Part shown: positions 44,174 through 53,333 of the stretch, in pieces
Position numbering within the stretch: the first letter of the stretch is position 1
Layout of the letters: each line of letters begins with the position of its first letter
From: Streptomyces sp. R44
GTDB taxonomy: Bacteria; Actinomycetota; Actinomycetes; Streptomycetales; Streptomycetaceae
Assembly (NCBI RefSeq): GCF_041053105.1
Contig: NZ_CP163444.1
Coordinates: 4,774,001 to 4,838,000 of the forward strand
Reading direction: 5' to 3'
Length of the DNA: 64,000 bases
Notes under the pieces: generated by a model
Told to the model about the DNA's origin: nothing
The model's input: the letters and a program-made list of their open reading frames with translations, nothing else
The model's database searches: none
Position numbers and translations under genes: made by a program

Positions 44174-44201
44174 TTGGTCTAGTCCAAGTTTGGTCCAGGC
44201 C
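44174..44201. promoter_or_regulatory. Chitinase-type direct repeats in the chitinase promoter
   Basis: Two 12-base direct repeats, TTGGTCTAGTCC (44174-44185) and TTGGTCCAGGCC (44190-44201), 16 bases apart. They resemble the TGGTC-AGACC direct repeats of Streptomyces chitinase promoters and the DasR site. A possible -35 TTGACG (44203-44208) follows directly. Confidence 0.65.
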
Positions 44202-44304
44202 ATTGACGTGCTCATGGTGGCGGGGGTTACTTCGTATCCCGACAGTCGTGCGTGACAACGGCGTTGACGCACCCCACCACCTCCCCCACAGACATGGGAT
44301 CGCC

Positions 44305-45828
44305 ATGAGACGACGCGTACGTTCGCTCCGCTCGGCCCTCACCGCCGCCGTGACCGCCGTGGCCGCCCTCGGCCTCGCGACCACCGCCACCGCTCCCGCC
44401 CAGGCCGCCACCCCGCTCCCGGCCAGGGTCTTCGCCCCCTACTTCGAGTCCTGGACCGGCGAGAGCCCCGCCGCCCTCAGCGCCCAGTCCGGCGCCAAGC
44501 ACCTCACGATGGCGTTCCTCCAGACCGCCGCCAAGGGCTCCTGCACCGCGTACTGGAACGGCGACACCGGCCTCCCCGTCGCCCAGGCCTCCTTCGGCGC
44601 CGACATCAAGACCATGCAGTCCCGCGGCGGCGACGTCATCCCCTCCTTCGGCGGCTACACGGCCGACACCACCGGCACCGAGATCGCCGACAGCTGCACC
44701 GACGTCAACCAGATCGCCGCCGTGTACGAGAAGGTCATCACGACCTACGACATCACCCGGCTCGACATGGACATCGAGGTCGACTCCCTCGACAACACCG
44801 CCGGCATCGACCGCCGCAACAAGGCCATCAAGCTCGTCCAGGACCGGGCCGCCGCCGACGGCCGCCAGATCCAGATCTCGTACACCCTCCCGACGACCAC
44901 CCACGGCCTCGCCGCCAGCGGCCTCGCGGTGCTCAAGAACGCCGTCACCAACGGCGCCCGCGTCGACGTCGTCAACCTCATGACCTTCGACTACTACGAC
45001 AACGCCGCCCACGACATGGCCGCGGACACCAAGACCGCCGCCCAGGGCCTCTACGACCAGCTCGCCAAGCTCTACCCCACCAAGACCTCCGCCCAGCTCT
45101 GGGGCATGGTCGGCATCATCGAGATGATCGGCGTCGACGACTTCGGCCCGGCCGAGACCTTCACCCTCGCCAACGCCCGCACGGTCTACGACTGGGCCGT
45201 CTCCCAGGGCATCAACACCCTCTCGTTCTGGGCGCTCCAGCGCGACAACGGCAGCTGCCCCGGCGGTGCCGCCGCCGACGGCTGCTCCGGCATCCAGCAG
45301 AACACCTGGGACTTCTCGCACGTCTTCGCCCCCTTCACCAGCGGGACGACGACCCCGACGGACGACTTCTCGGTGACCACCACCCCGGCCGCCGCCACCG
45401 TCACCGCCGGCGCCTCCACCTCCGCCACGGTCAAGACGGCCGTCACCGCCGGGGCGGCGCAGACGGTGAACCTCACGGTCAGCGGCCTGCCGGCCGGCGT
45501 CACCGCCACCCTCAGCCCCGCCTCGGTGACGGCCGGGGGCTCGTCGACCCTCACGCTGAAAACGACCGCGGGCACGGTCTCCGGGACCTACCAGATCGTG
45601 GTCAACGGAGCGAGCCCCTCGGCCGGTCACGCCGCGGTCCTCGCCCTGACCGTCACCGGCGGCGCCACCCAGTGCACGGCGACGCCGTGGGTCTCCTCCG
45701 CCGTCTACACCGGCGGCCAGCAGGTCTCCCACAAGGGCCACACCTGGAAGGCCAAGTGGTGGACGACCGGCGAGGAGCCCGGCACCACGGGCGAGTGGGG
45801 CGTCTGGCAGGACCTCGGCGCCTGCTGA
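44305..45828 (+). CDS. Secreted GH18 chitinase with C-terminal CBM5/12, 507 aa
   Basis: A signal peptide (MRRRVRSLRS, hydrophobic stretch, cleavage after APAQA) precedes a GH18 barrel with RVFAPYFESWTG, a DVIPSFGGY substrate strand and the catalytic DxDxE as LDMDIEVD (~residue 152). A Thr/Ala-rich Ig-like domain (~350-450) follows. The C-terminal ~50 residues (PWVSSAVYTGGQQVSHKGHTWKAKWWTTGEEP) are a CBM5/12 chitin-binding domain. It should hydrolyse chitin outside the cell. The promoter repeats suggest chitin induction. Confidence 0.92.
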   Translation: MRRRVRSLRSALTAAVTAVAALGLATTATAPAQAATPLPARVFAPYFESWTGESPAALSAQSGAKHLTMAFLQTAAKGSCTAYWNGDTGLPVAQASFGADIKTMQSRGGDVIPSFGGYTADTTGTEIADSCTDVNQIAAVYEKVITTYDITRLDMDIEVDSLDNTAGIDRRNKAIKLVQDRAAADGRQIQISYTLPTTTHGLAASGLAVLKNAVTNGARVDVVNLMTFDYYDNAAHDMAADTKTAAQGLYDQLAKLYPTKTSAQLWGMVGIIEMIGVDDFGPAETFTLANARTVYDWAVSQGINTLSFWALQRDNGSCPGGAAADGCSGIQQNTWDFSHVFAPFTSGTTTPTDDFSVTTTPAAATVTAGASTSATVKTAVTAGAAQTVNLTVSGLPAGVTATLSPASVTAGGSSTLTLKTTAGTVSGTYQIVVNGASPSAGHAAVLALTVTGGATQCTATPWVSSAVYTGGQQVSHKGHTWKAKWWTTGEEPGTTGEWGVWQDLGAC

Positions 45829-45874
45829 GCCCGCCTCCGCCCGGACCGGGACCCGCCGGAGTCGGCGGGCGGGT

Positions 45875-45900
45875 AGGGCCCGCCGGACTCGGCGGGCCCT
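45875..45900. terminator. Bidirectional hairpin terminator
   Basis: AGGGCCCGCCG (45875-45885) and CGGCGGGCCCT (45890-45900) form a perfect 11-bp stem with a 4-base loop between the convergent chitinase and WXG-like genes. A shorter hairpin lies just before it (45852-45869). Confidence 0.75.
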
Positions 45901-46924
45901 ACCGCCACCAGCCGAAGCGCTCCCTGTTGTCGTCCTCCGTCCGCTTCTGGTCCTCCCCGGAGGCGCGGACCGCGTCGCGCAGGGGACCGTCGAGGTGGCG
46001 GCCGAGGGCGCGGGTCGCGAGGTCGAGGTCGTCGAGGAGCGGGGCGAACCCGTTCGCGACCGAGGCGCCGAGGTCGCCGCTCCTCTGGAGCTCTTCGAGG
46101 TCGTACATGGCGCGGGCGAGCGCCGTCGTGGTCCTGCCGGCGATCTGGTCGGCGATCTCCGCGAGGCGCTTGGCCGCCCGGGTGTGCTCCCCGAAGTCGA
46201 TGCGGAAGCTCTGCGGGGTGCCGACCGCCGGGCCGCCGCCGTGGAGCCGGTCGGCTCCCCGGTCCGGGGCATGCTGTCCCGCGCCGACCGCTCCGGCGCC
46301 GCCGCCGATGGCCGAGCCGCCCCCGCCGATCACATCGCCGCCGCCCGCGATGCCCGGGGCCACGCCCGTCCCGGCGGATCCGCCGCCGGACAGGTCGGCC
46401 GGGATGTTCGGGAGCGCCGCGACATGGAAGTCGGTGCGTGCGGCGGTCACCCGGCTCGTGGTCTCGTGGAAGGCCTGCTGCTCGATCGACCCCAGTTCGG
46501 CGCGGGCGCTCCGGACGACGCCCTGCTGTGCGACGTCCAGGGGCGGCCGGAGGCTTCCGCCGGGGGCGGGGAGGCCGGGCGCGATCCGGTCGACGACGCC
46601 CAGGGCCATGTCCTTGTGCACGGCGATGTCGTCGCCGCAGCTCAGCAGTTCGGCGGCGAGGGCACCGGCGGCCTCCGCCGTCACGAGGAAGTGGGCGTTG
46701 ACGCGGGCCCAGTGGCCGGCGAGAGCGGTCATCGCCTCGCCGTGCCCGCTGGACAGCAGCCGCTGCAGGGCCTTCGCCGTGTCGGCCCTGTCGTCGGAGA
46801 CGTTCTCCTGGAAGGCGCGCAGACTGGACTGCGTCCGTGAGGCCGCGTCCTCGTCCGCCTTCGGCCAGGGCAGGCCGTGCTCGTCCATCAGAGCCTTCTG
46901 TCCGCTCGTACGCTCGATCGTCAT
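45899..46924 (-). CDS. WXG100/ESX-type helical protein with Gly-rich linker, 341 aa
   Basis: Two long helical regions flank a Gly-rich linker (ADLSGGGSAGTG, GGGDVIGGGGSAIGGG). The N-terminal helices (residues ~20-150) and the C-terminal block ending DDNRERFGWWR resemble large ESX-secreted or WXG100-related proteins of Streptomyces, but no WxG motif is clear, so the assignment is tentative. A GGGGGAG site 9 bases upstream supports the ATG at 46924. There are no neighbouring ESX machinery genes in the window. Confidence 0.6.
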   Translation of the reverse strand: MTIERTSGQKALMDEHGLPWPKADEDAASRTQSSLRAFQENVSDDRADTAKALQRLLSSGHGEAMTALAGHWARVNAHFLVTAEAAGALAAELLSCGDDIAVHKDMALGVVDRIAPGLPAPGGSLRPPLDVAQQGVVRSARAELGSIEQQAFHETTSRVTAARTDFHVAALPNIPADLSGGGSAGTGVAPGIAGGGDVIGGGGSAIGGGAGAVGAGQHAPDRGADRLHGGGPAVGTPQSFRIDFGEHTRAAKRLAEIADQIAGRTTTALARAMYDLEELQRSGDLGASVANGFAPLLDDLDLATRALGRHLDGPLRDAVRASGEDQKRTEDDNRERFGWWR

Positions 46925-47003
46925 CGAGTGAACTCCCCCCGGAGAAACGGCTGTCGAGAGACGACACGCTCCCACTCGCCCCCTGCGGTCACAAGGGGCG
47001 CGG

Positions 47004-47729
47004 TCAGTCGATGTGGACGATCTGGAAGGCCTCCGCCATGCGGCCCGGGGGCAGGCCGCCGGCCGTCGCGTGCTCGCCGAGCCAGGTGCGCAGGAGGCCC
47101 GCCAGGTCGTCGAAGTGGGCCGTCTGCGAGGTGTGGATGCGCAGGGCCTCCACCTTGCGGTCGAAGACGGAGGTGACGTCGACGTACTGGTTCGGGGTCG
47201 GCCCGGTCATCAGCCACAGCTCGTGGACGGTCCACGGCTCCAGGCCCTCCTCCTTGAGGAGCTCCGCGTGGGCGAAGGGGTTGCGGGCCTCGGGGTAGAC
47301 GGCGCGCAGACAGGCGTCCCCGACCGCGCGGTGGTCGGGGTGGAGGTCGGCGACCCGCGCCCAGTTGATCTCGGGGGACGGGATGACGGCCCGCTGCGGC
47401 CGTACTTCGCGGATGACCCGGCACAGGTCGCGGCGGAGCTCCACGGAGGGCTCCACGAAGCTGTCCGGGTAGCCGAGGAAGCGCACGTCGGCGACGCCGC
47501 TGAGCTTGGCGGAGTGGACCTGCTCGGCGCGGCGCAGATCCGCCATGGCCTGGCGGGGGAGCGCTTCGTCGTAACCGCCCGCCCCGCCGTCCGTGACGAT
47601 GCAGTACGTGACGCGGGTGCCGCGCTCGATCCACTGCATGACGGTGCCGCTGACGCAGAACTCGATGTCGTCCGGGTGCGCGGCCACGACCAGCAGGGAC
47701 TCGGGGGCCGTCCGGTTGAAGTCCTCCAT
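47004..47729 (-). CDS. PIG-L/LmbE family deacetylase, 241 aa
   Basis: The zinc-binding AAHPDDIEFCVSGT near the N-terminus and the third ligand in DLHPDHRAVGD identify a PIG-L N-acetylglucosamine-type deacetylase (relatives: MshB, BshB). The ATG at 47729 is preferred because the conserved part begins there; an upstream start at 47807 has no support. It is divergent from the AsnB-type gene. With the MshA-like glycosyltransferase at 53379 it could deacetylate a GlcNAc-containing intermediate (inference). Confidence 0.88.
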   Translation of the reverse strand: MEDFNRTAPESLLVVAAHPDDIEFCVSGTVMQWIERGTRVTYCIVTDGGAGGYDEALPRQAMADLRRAEQVHSAKLSGVADVRFLGYPDSFVEPSVELRRDLCRVIREVRPQRAVIPSPEINWARVADLHPDHRAVGDACLRAVYPEARNPFAHAELLKEEGLEPWTVHELWLMTGPTPNQYVDVTSVFDRKVEALRIHTSQTAHFDDLAGLLRTWLGEHATAGGLPPGRMAEAFQIVHID

Positions 47730-47875
47730 GGGGCCAGCCTGTTGGGGCGGCGGGGGCGTCGCAAGGCCAAGCCGTGGCGTGAACAGGACATGGCACTTAC
47801 GCGCCATTCAAAAACTTGGTAGATTCAAATCATTGGTAGCACTGGGTTTCGTGACGTGCTTGGAGGGTGACCGGT

Positions 47876-49675
47876 ATGTGCAGGATCCTCGGCTCCTTCG
47901 CCGCCGGGGCGGACCGCCCCGAGCCGGCCCAGCTCGCGGCGGTCTCCGCCCGCCAGCGCCACGGCGGGCCCGACGAGCACCAGGTGCTCAGCGGCCCCGG
48001 CTGGTCGCTCGGCTGCGACCGGCTCGCCGTCACCGACCCCTGCGGCGGACAACAGCCCTACCGGCTGCCCCACCTGCCCGGCGTCCTCGCCGTGCTCAAC
48101 GGCGAGATCTACAACCACGCCGAGCTCCGCCGTACCCTCGCCGCCCGCGGCCACCGCTTCCCCGACCGCTGCGACGGCACGGTGCTCCCCGCGCTCTACG
48201 CCGAGTACGGGCCCGCCTTCGCCGAGCACCTCGACGGCATGTTCGCCGTCGCGGTCCTCGACCTGCGGCCCGGCTCCACCCGACTCGTGCTCGCCGTCGA
48301 CGACATGGGCATGAAGCCGCTCCACCTGCACCACGACCCGTACGACGGCTCCACCCGCTTCGCCTCCGAGATCCCCGCGCTCCTCGCCTTCGAAGGGGTA
48401 CGGATCTCCCCGCGCGAGGACGCCCTCGACACGCTCCTCGCCACCCGCACCTCCTTCTCCACGCACACCGCACTCGACGGGGTCGACGTGCTGCCGCCGG
48501 GTGCCACCGCGCTCGTACGGCCGGGGGCCGCCCCCGTCGTCCGCCGCCGGGGCCCGTACCGCGCGAGGCCCGTCGGCGACACCCAGGACGTCCTGCGGCA
48601 CGAGGTGCGGCGGCTCGCCCGGGCCGAGGTGCCCGTCTGCGCCGTCACCAGCGGCGGCCTCGACTCCGGGCTCGTCACGGCCCTCGCCGCCGAGCACGCC
48701 CGCGAGACGGACGCGCCGCCGCTGCACACCTTCCACCTCACCTACCGGGGCCGGTGGCCCGACTCCGAAGCCGCCTACGCCCGCGCCGTCGCCCGCCGCG
48801 CCCGGACCGTGCACCACGAGGTCGCCGTCGACCCCGACGAACTCGGCTCGCTCCTCACCCGGACCGTCCGCCACCTCGGCCAGCCGAACGCCGACCCCAT
48901 CACCCTCTCCACGTACGCCCTCTTCCGGGCCGTCCGCGAGAACGGCTTCACCGTCGCCCTCGCCGGGGACGGCGCCGACGAACTCTTCGGCGGGTACGAC
49001 CGGATGCGGGCGGCGCTGGCGGCGGGGCCCGACTGGGCCACCGCCTACACCGACGCGCTCGCGGCGGCGCCGAGGCTTCTGCGCGAGCACCTCTACACCT
49101 CCCACTACCGTGCCCACATCGCGGATACGGGCTCCGCCGCCGACCGCATCGAGCAGGAGCTGCGCTCGGCCGAGGCCGTCGGCGCGGACCGGCTCACCGC
49201 GATGACCGCCTTCGAGACGCGGTGGCGGCTGCCCGCGTACCACCTGCGGCGGCTCGACCACCTCTCCATGGCCTGGGCGGTGGAGGCACGCCTGCCGTTC
49301 TGCCAGCCGTCCGTCGTGGCGCACGCGCGGTCCCTGCCGGTGGGGGAGCGGACGGGGAAGCGCGCGCTGTACGCAGCGGGTGCCGAGCTGCTGCCGTCCT
49401 CGGTCCTCCGCCGCCCCAAACAGCCCTTCACCCTGCCCGTGGCGGCGATGCTGGCGCCCGGGGGGCCGCTGCTCGACCTGGTCCGGGAACTGCTGTCGCC
49501 GGCGCGGCTGGTCCTCGGCGGCAAGATCCGCGCGGACCGCGCGGCGAAACTCCTGGCCCGGCATCTGGCCCACCCGACGCAGCACGACGCCCAGGCGCTG
49601 TGGGCCCTGGCGGTCCACGAGCTGTGGACGGAGGTCGTCCAGGGCATGCGAATCCCGGTGGGCTGTGCGGCCTGA
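47876..49675 (+). CDS. Asparagine-synthase-type amidotransferase (AsnB family), 599 aa
   Basis: The N-terminal class II glutamine amidotransferase starts MCRILGSF with catalytic Cys2, then RHGGPDEHQ and LNGEIYNHAELR. The C-terminal synthase domain has the PP-loop SGGLDSG (~residue 258) and AGDGADELFGGYDR. The ATG at 47876 is fixed by the need for Cys at position 2 and by a GGAGGG site. In biosynthetic clusters such enzymes amidate acids or form lactams. The preceding region (47806-47875) is AT-rich and holds the divergent promoter with PIG-L. Confidence 0.9.
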   Translation: MCRILGSFAAGADRPEPAQLAAVSARQRHGGPDEHQVLSGPGWSLGCDRLAVTDPCGGQQPYRLPHLPGVLAVLNGEIYNHAELRRTLAARGHRFPDRCDGTVLPALYAEYGPAFAEHLDGMFAVAVLDLRPGSTRLVLAVDDMGMKPLHLHHDPYDGSTRFASEIPALLAFEGVRISPREDALDTLLATRTSFSTHTALDGVDVLPPGATALVRPGAAPVVRRRGPYRARPVGDTQDVLRHEVRRLARAEVPVCAVTSGGLDSGLVTALAAEHARETDAPPLHTFHLTYRGRWPDSEAAYARAVARRARTVHHEVAVDPDELGSLLTRTVRHLGQPNADPITLSTYALFRAVRENGFTVALAGDGADELFGGYDRMRAALAAGPDWATAYTDALAAAPRLLREHLYTSHYRAHIADTGSAADRIEQELRSAEAVGADRLTAMTAFETRWRLPAYHLRRLDHLSMAWAVEARLPFCQPSVVAHARSLPVGERTGKRALYAAGAELLPSSVLRRPKQPFTLPVAAMLAPGGPLLDLVRELLSPARLVLGGKIRADRAAKLLARHLAHPTQHDAQALWALAVHELWTEVVQGMRIPVGCAA

Positions 49676-49684
49676 TCCCGCGCC

Positions 49685-49951
49685 GTGTGGGCAATCGTCC
49701 CGCAGGGCGGGACGGGTGGGCACACGGGACGGCGCGCCCAGCGGCGCCTCCGCCTTCCGTGCCCTGACCCGCACCACCGGCGTGCCGTCACCAGGGGTGC
49801 GGGCCCAGGCGCGGAAGCCTCTGGCGCCGGCAGGGGCGCCGTCCGTTGTGCCCACCCGTTCCGCCCCGGCGGAACGCATGCCCACAACGGGCGGGGCGCC
49901 GTCCGGGCGGGTGGGCACCGCCCCAGCGGAACGCATGCCCACAACGGGCGG
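49685..49951. repeat. Palindromic intergenic repeat element, copy 2
   Basis: The same ~270-bp element as at 25992-26273, in the same orientation, beginning GTGTGGGCAATCGTCCCGC and ending with GCGGAACGCATGCCCACAACGG. Here the 38-bp unit is present only about twice and has diverged. Its last bases supply the ATG of the following gene (49935). Confidence 0.8.
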
Positions 49952-50816
49952 AAGCGCGCCCGCAACGGGGGCCACCGTCGTGCGGGCCCTCGACGCCCCC
50001 GGGCCCACCCTCGTCCTGTGGAGCGACCGGCTGCCCCCCGGCGCGCTGGCGCTCGGCGCCGAGCTCGCCCCCCTGCGCCGTGCCCTCGCCGCCACCCCCT
50101 ACCCCCGCCTCAACAAGATCGCTCTCTTCGACCCGCGCACCCTCCACTACCGCTTCGTCCAAGCGCTCCCCGACGGTTCCTTCGACTTCCGGGCCGGATG
50201 CGGGCACTCCCTCCTCGCCTGTGTCGTCGCCGACGGGCGTCCCGGGCCCGTCACCGTCCGATCCGTCACCACCGGCGACACGGTCCTCTGCGAACCCGAC
50301 CGCGACGCCGACGCGTACACGCTCAGCTTTCTCCGCGCCCCCACCGCCCCCGGCACCCTCCCCACCGGCCGCCCCGTCGACGTCCTCCTCGGCGTGCCGG
50401 TCTCCCTCGTGCGGTACGGCAATCCGTACGTGTTCGTCGACGCCCGGCGGCTGGACCCGGGAGCGACGGAGCGTCAGCTCCTCGCCCTGCGCGCCGAGGC
50501 CGCCCGTCGTCTGGGGCACCCCCCGAGCTCGGCCCTCCCCAAGATCGCCGCCGTCTCCGTCGAGGACCACGGTCTCTCCGTCCGTGCCCTCACCGTCGGC
50601 GGCTGGCACCCCCGGCTCGCGCTCACCGGTGCCGCCGCGCTCGCCGCGGCCGGCGCGATCGACGGGACCGTCGTGCCCGCCGTGGAGGCGCCCGTCCGTA
50701 CCCCCACCGGCACCGTCACCGTCTCCGCCGCCGCCGACCGCGTCCGCGTCCACCACAAGCGCGCCGAGGTGCTCGAAAGCCTTGAGCTGCCGTGGCGTAT
50801 CCACGCAACGGCGTGA
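49935..50816 (+). CDS. PrpF/DapF-fold isomerase-like protein, 293 aa
   Basis: Resembles the PrpF (methylaconitate/AcnD-accessory) branch of the DapF fold: PYPRLNKIALFDP, catalytic-type Cys in RAGCGHSLLACVV, and VDVLLGVPVSLVRYGNPYVFVDARRL. The second half mirrors the first with weaker conservation. These enzymes isomerise double bonds or epimerise acids next to a carboxylate. The ATG at 49935 lies inside the repeat element; the GTG at 49980 is an equally plausible native start. It is in the AsnB-SDR-MetRS-like series. Confidence 0.72.
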   Translation: MPTTGGSAPATGATVVRALDAPGPTLVLWSDRLPPGALALGAELAPLRRALAATPYPRLNKIALFDPRTLHYRFVQALPDGSFDFRAGCGHSLLACVVADGRPGPVTVRSVTTGDTVLCEPDRDADAYTLSFLRAPTAPGTLPTGRPVDVLLGVPVSLVRYGNPYVFVDARRLDPGATERQLLALRAEAARRLGHPPSSALPKIAAVSVEDHGLSVRALTVGGWHPRLALTGAAALAAAGAIDGTVVPAVEAPVRTPTGTVTVSAAADRVRVHHKRAEVLESLELPWRIHATA

Positions 50817-50915
50817 ATGCGCACCCCTCTCACCAGGGCCGCGGCCCCCTTCCTCTGTCACGCTGAAATGGACCGGCCATCGGTATCCGTGGCGAGATGG
50901 GGAGAGCGGACACAC

Positions 50916-51662
50916 ATGAAATTCGAGAATCTGCGTGTCGTCGTGACCGGCGCGTCCCGCTATTTCGGCCGCGCGCTCGCCGTCGGATTCGCGCATCTCG
51001 GTGCCGAGGTCTATGTGTCGGCGCGGACCGTCGAGGCCGCCGAGCGGACCCGTACCGAGGTGATGGGCTCGGCCCGTGACCGTATCCACGCCTTCGGATG
51101 CGACCTCAGCAGGCCGGCCGAGATCCGGGAGTTCGCGGCCCGGGTCGGCGAACGCACCGACCGGGTGGACCTGTTGGTCAACAACGGCGCCCGCTGGCTC
51201 GACGGCATGGACCTGGAGGCGGCCAGCGACGCCGAGATCGTGGAGACGATCGAGTCGACGGCCGGCGGCACCGTCCTCATGGTGAAGCACTTCCTGCCGC
51301 TGCTGCGCGGCTCGCTGCGGCCCGACATCGTCAACATGGTGGCCGTGCGGGACGCCGAGGGCGCGTCGGCCGCGACCGCCGGCGCGGCCCACGAGGCCTT
51401 CTGGGCGGCGAAGAGCGCGCAGGCCGGATTCGCCGACATCCTGTCGCGCCGGCTGCGGCCCTCCGGGGTCCGCGTCTTCTCCCTCTTCCCGCCCGATTTC
51501 TCGACCTCGGACCCGCGCTTCGCGGAATGGGACGGATCGAATCCCGACGGAATAGCACCCGACGAGAAACTCACCACCCAGGCCCTCTTCGAGTGCATCG
51601 TCTACGCCGTCGAGCAGCCCCGCGACTGCTTCATCCGGTCCTTCCACTTCGAGCCCCGATGA
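50916..51662 (+). CDS. Short-chain dehydrogenase/reductase with altered active site, 248 aa
   Basis: Rossmann SDR: VVVTGASRYFGRALAVGFA with a modified glycine motif (TGASR-YFG at 11-18), DLLVNNGARWLDG and FPPDFS. The catalytic Tyr of YxxxK is replaced by Phe162 (AFWAAK, Lys166 kept). So it may be non-catalytic in the usual sense or use another residue. The ATG at 50916 has a GGGGAGAG site. It is 25 bases before the MetRS-like gene, with a good AAGGAGG site between, so they are coupled. Confidence 0.85.
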   Translation: MKFENLRVVVTGASRYFGRALAVGFAHLGAEVYVSARTVEAAERTRTEVMGSARDRIHAFGCDLSRPAEIREFAARVGERTDRVDLLVNNGARWLDGMDLEAASDAEIVETIESTAGGTVLMVKHFLPLLRGSLRPDIVNMVAVRDAEGASAATAGAAHEAFWAAKSAQAGFADILSRRLRPSGVRVFSLFPPDFSTSDPRFAEWDGSNPDGIAPDEKLTTQALFECIVYAVEQPRDCFIRSFHFEPR

Positions 51663-51687
51663 CCGTCGAAAACGTCAAGGAGGTCCC

Positions 51688-53253
51688 ATGAGCACCCCCG
51701 TCTGGATCACCGCGACCCCTCCCGCCACCCACGGCGAACTCCACATCGGCCACCTCGCCGGGCCGTACGTCGCCGCCGACGTCCTCACCCGCTATCTGCG
51801 CGCCGACGGCGAGGCCGTCCGGTTCACCACCGGCACCGCCGACCACGCCAGCTCCGTCGAGGTCCGGGCGCTGCGTCACCACCGCAAGCCCGAGGAGGTC
51901 GCGGAGGGCTACCGGGCCGCGATCACCGCCGACTGGCTGCGGTCGGGCGTGGAGTTCGACCACATCGTGCGGCCGCGCCGCGACAAGGGGTACGGCCGCT
52001 GGGTGCAGGACCTCTTCGCGCAGCTGTACGCGCAGGGCGTCATCGCTCCCCGGACCCGGCTGCTCCCGTACTGCGAGCCCTGCGACCGCTGGCTGTACGG
52101 GGCGCACGCCACCGGCACCTGCCCGCACTGCGGCGCGGCCAGCGACGGCGGGATGTGCCACGAGTGCGCCCGGCCCAACGACGGCGGCGACCTGATCCAG
52201 GCGCGCTGCGCGCTCTGCGACACCGCGGCGGTCGCCCGCCGCTGCCGCCGTCTCTACGTGCCCCTGGAGCCGTTCCGGGAGACGCTCGCCGACTACTGGG
52301 CCACCGCCGGCCTGCCGCCCCGGCTGGCCGCGCTGTGCGAGTCGCTCGTCGAGGACGGGCTGCCGGACATCGCGGTCGGGCACCCGGCCGAGTGGGGTCT
52401 CGCGGTGCCCGTCGAGGGCTTCCCCGAGCACCGCATCGACGGCTGCTTCGAGGCGGCCGCGATGCACCTCTTCGGCTACGACCCCAAGGGCCCGCTGCCC
52501 CGCCGCGCGATCCACTTCTGCGGCTTCGGGCACGCGTTCTGCCACGCCGTGCTGCTGCCGGTGCTGCTGCTCGCGCAGGACATCAAGCTGCCGCAGGACT
52601 TCAACGTCAACGAGTCGTACGTCATCGAGGAGGGCGTCCAGGAGGGCAACGTCTGGGCGCTCGACCTGCTCACCGAGTACGGCTCGGACACCCTGCGCCG
52701 CCATGTCCTGCAGGCCCGCCCGCTGGGCCGCCGCACGGTCTTCCGGCGGGAGCGGCTCGCGGCCGCCCGGCGGGAGCTGGACGAGAACTGGAACAGCTGG
52801 CTGTCCCGGCTCTTCTCGGCCGTACGGGAGGAGTGCGGCGGTCTCGCCCCGCAGGCGCTGCCCGGCGGCACCGGCTGGGAGGTCCTGGAGCGGCGGCTCC
52901 ACCGGGGCGTGGACGACCTGCGGGAGGCGTACGGCCCCGACGCCTTCGACCCGCGCCGTGCGGTCGCCGTCCTCGACGAGATGGTCCGCTCGGCGGCCGA
53001 CTTCGGTCACGTCAACGCCCACGAGCGGTGCCGGCCCAGCACCTCCTGCCGCCATCTCCCGGCCCTCGCGGCCCAGTTGGCGGTGGCGGCCGGTCTTTCG
53101 GCGTGGTCGCGGCCGGTGATGCCGGAGGGCGCCGACCGGCTCGCCTCCGCCCTCCGGGTCGAGCCGGGGCGCCCGGTCGACTGGCAGGCCCTGACGGGCC
53201 CGCTGCCGGGGACGAGGCTGGCGCCGCCCTCGGGCCCGGTGTTCGGTTTCTGA
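51688..53253 (+). CDS. Methionyl-tRNA-synthetase paralogue lacking KMSKS, 521 aa
   Basis: A MetRS-type class I core: ITATPPATHGELHIGH (HIGH at 19-22), a TGTADHA block, and a MetRS-type zinc-knuckle insertion (YCEPCDRW, CPHCGAASDGGMCHEC, ALC). IHFCGFGHAFCHAVLLP aligns with the Rossmann second half. Where MetRS has KMSKS, this protein reads FNVNESYVIEEG (~residue 305), and the Met-pocket motif is absent. The tRNA anticodon-binding domain is shortened. It probably activates some acid for a biosynthetic ligation rather than tRNA charging. MshC of mycothiol synthesis is a comparable CysRS-derived ligase. Confidence 0.85.
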   Translation: MSTPVWITATPPATHGELHIGHLAGPYVAADVLTRYLRADGEAVRFTTGTADHASSVEVRALRHHRKPEEVAEGYRAAITADWLRSGVEFDHIVRPRRDKGYGRWVQDLFAQLYAQGVIAPRTRLLPYCEPCDRWLYGAHATGTCPHCGAASDGGMCHECARPNDGGDLIQARCALCDTAAVARRCRRLYVPLEPFRETLADYWATAGLPPRLAALCESLVEDGLPDIAVGHPAEWGLAVPVEGFPEHRIDGCFEAAAMHLFGYDPKGPLPRRAIHFCGFGHAFCHAVLLPVLLLAQDIKLPQDFNVNESYVIEEGVQEGNVWALDLLTEYGSDTLRRHVLQARPLGRRTVFRRERLAAARRELDENWNSWLSRLFSAVREECGGLAPQALPGGTGWEVLERRLHRGVDDLREAYGPDAFDPRRAVAVLDEMVRSAADFGHVNAHERCRPSTSCRHLPALAAQLAVAAGLSAWSRPVMPEGADRLASALRVEPGRPVDWQALTGPLPGTRLAPPSGPVFGF

Positions 53254-53333
53254 CCCCACGCCATGGAGCCTCTACTACTAAGCAACTAAGTACTTCCGTA
53301 GGAATCCCCTGCCGCGTGACCGTGCGCGCGCGA

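Noticed and set aside
49380..49934. Upstream extension of the PrpF-like frame into the AsnB gene and the repeat.
   Set aside because: It overlaps the AsnB coding sequence in another frame and the translation is low-complexity; the conserved region begins after 49980.
53265..53300. AT-rich CTACTACTAAGCAACTAAGTACTT as a MarR-type operator upstream of the glycosyltransferase.
   Set aside because: Only the outer TACT/AGTA pair is symmetric, so the palindrome is too weak to call a site.
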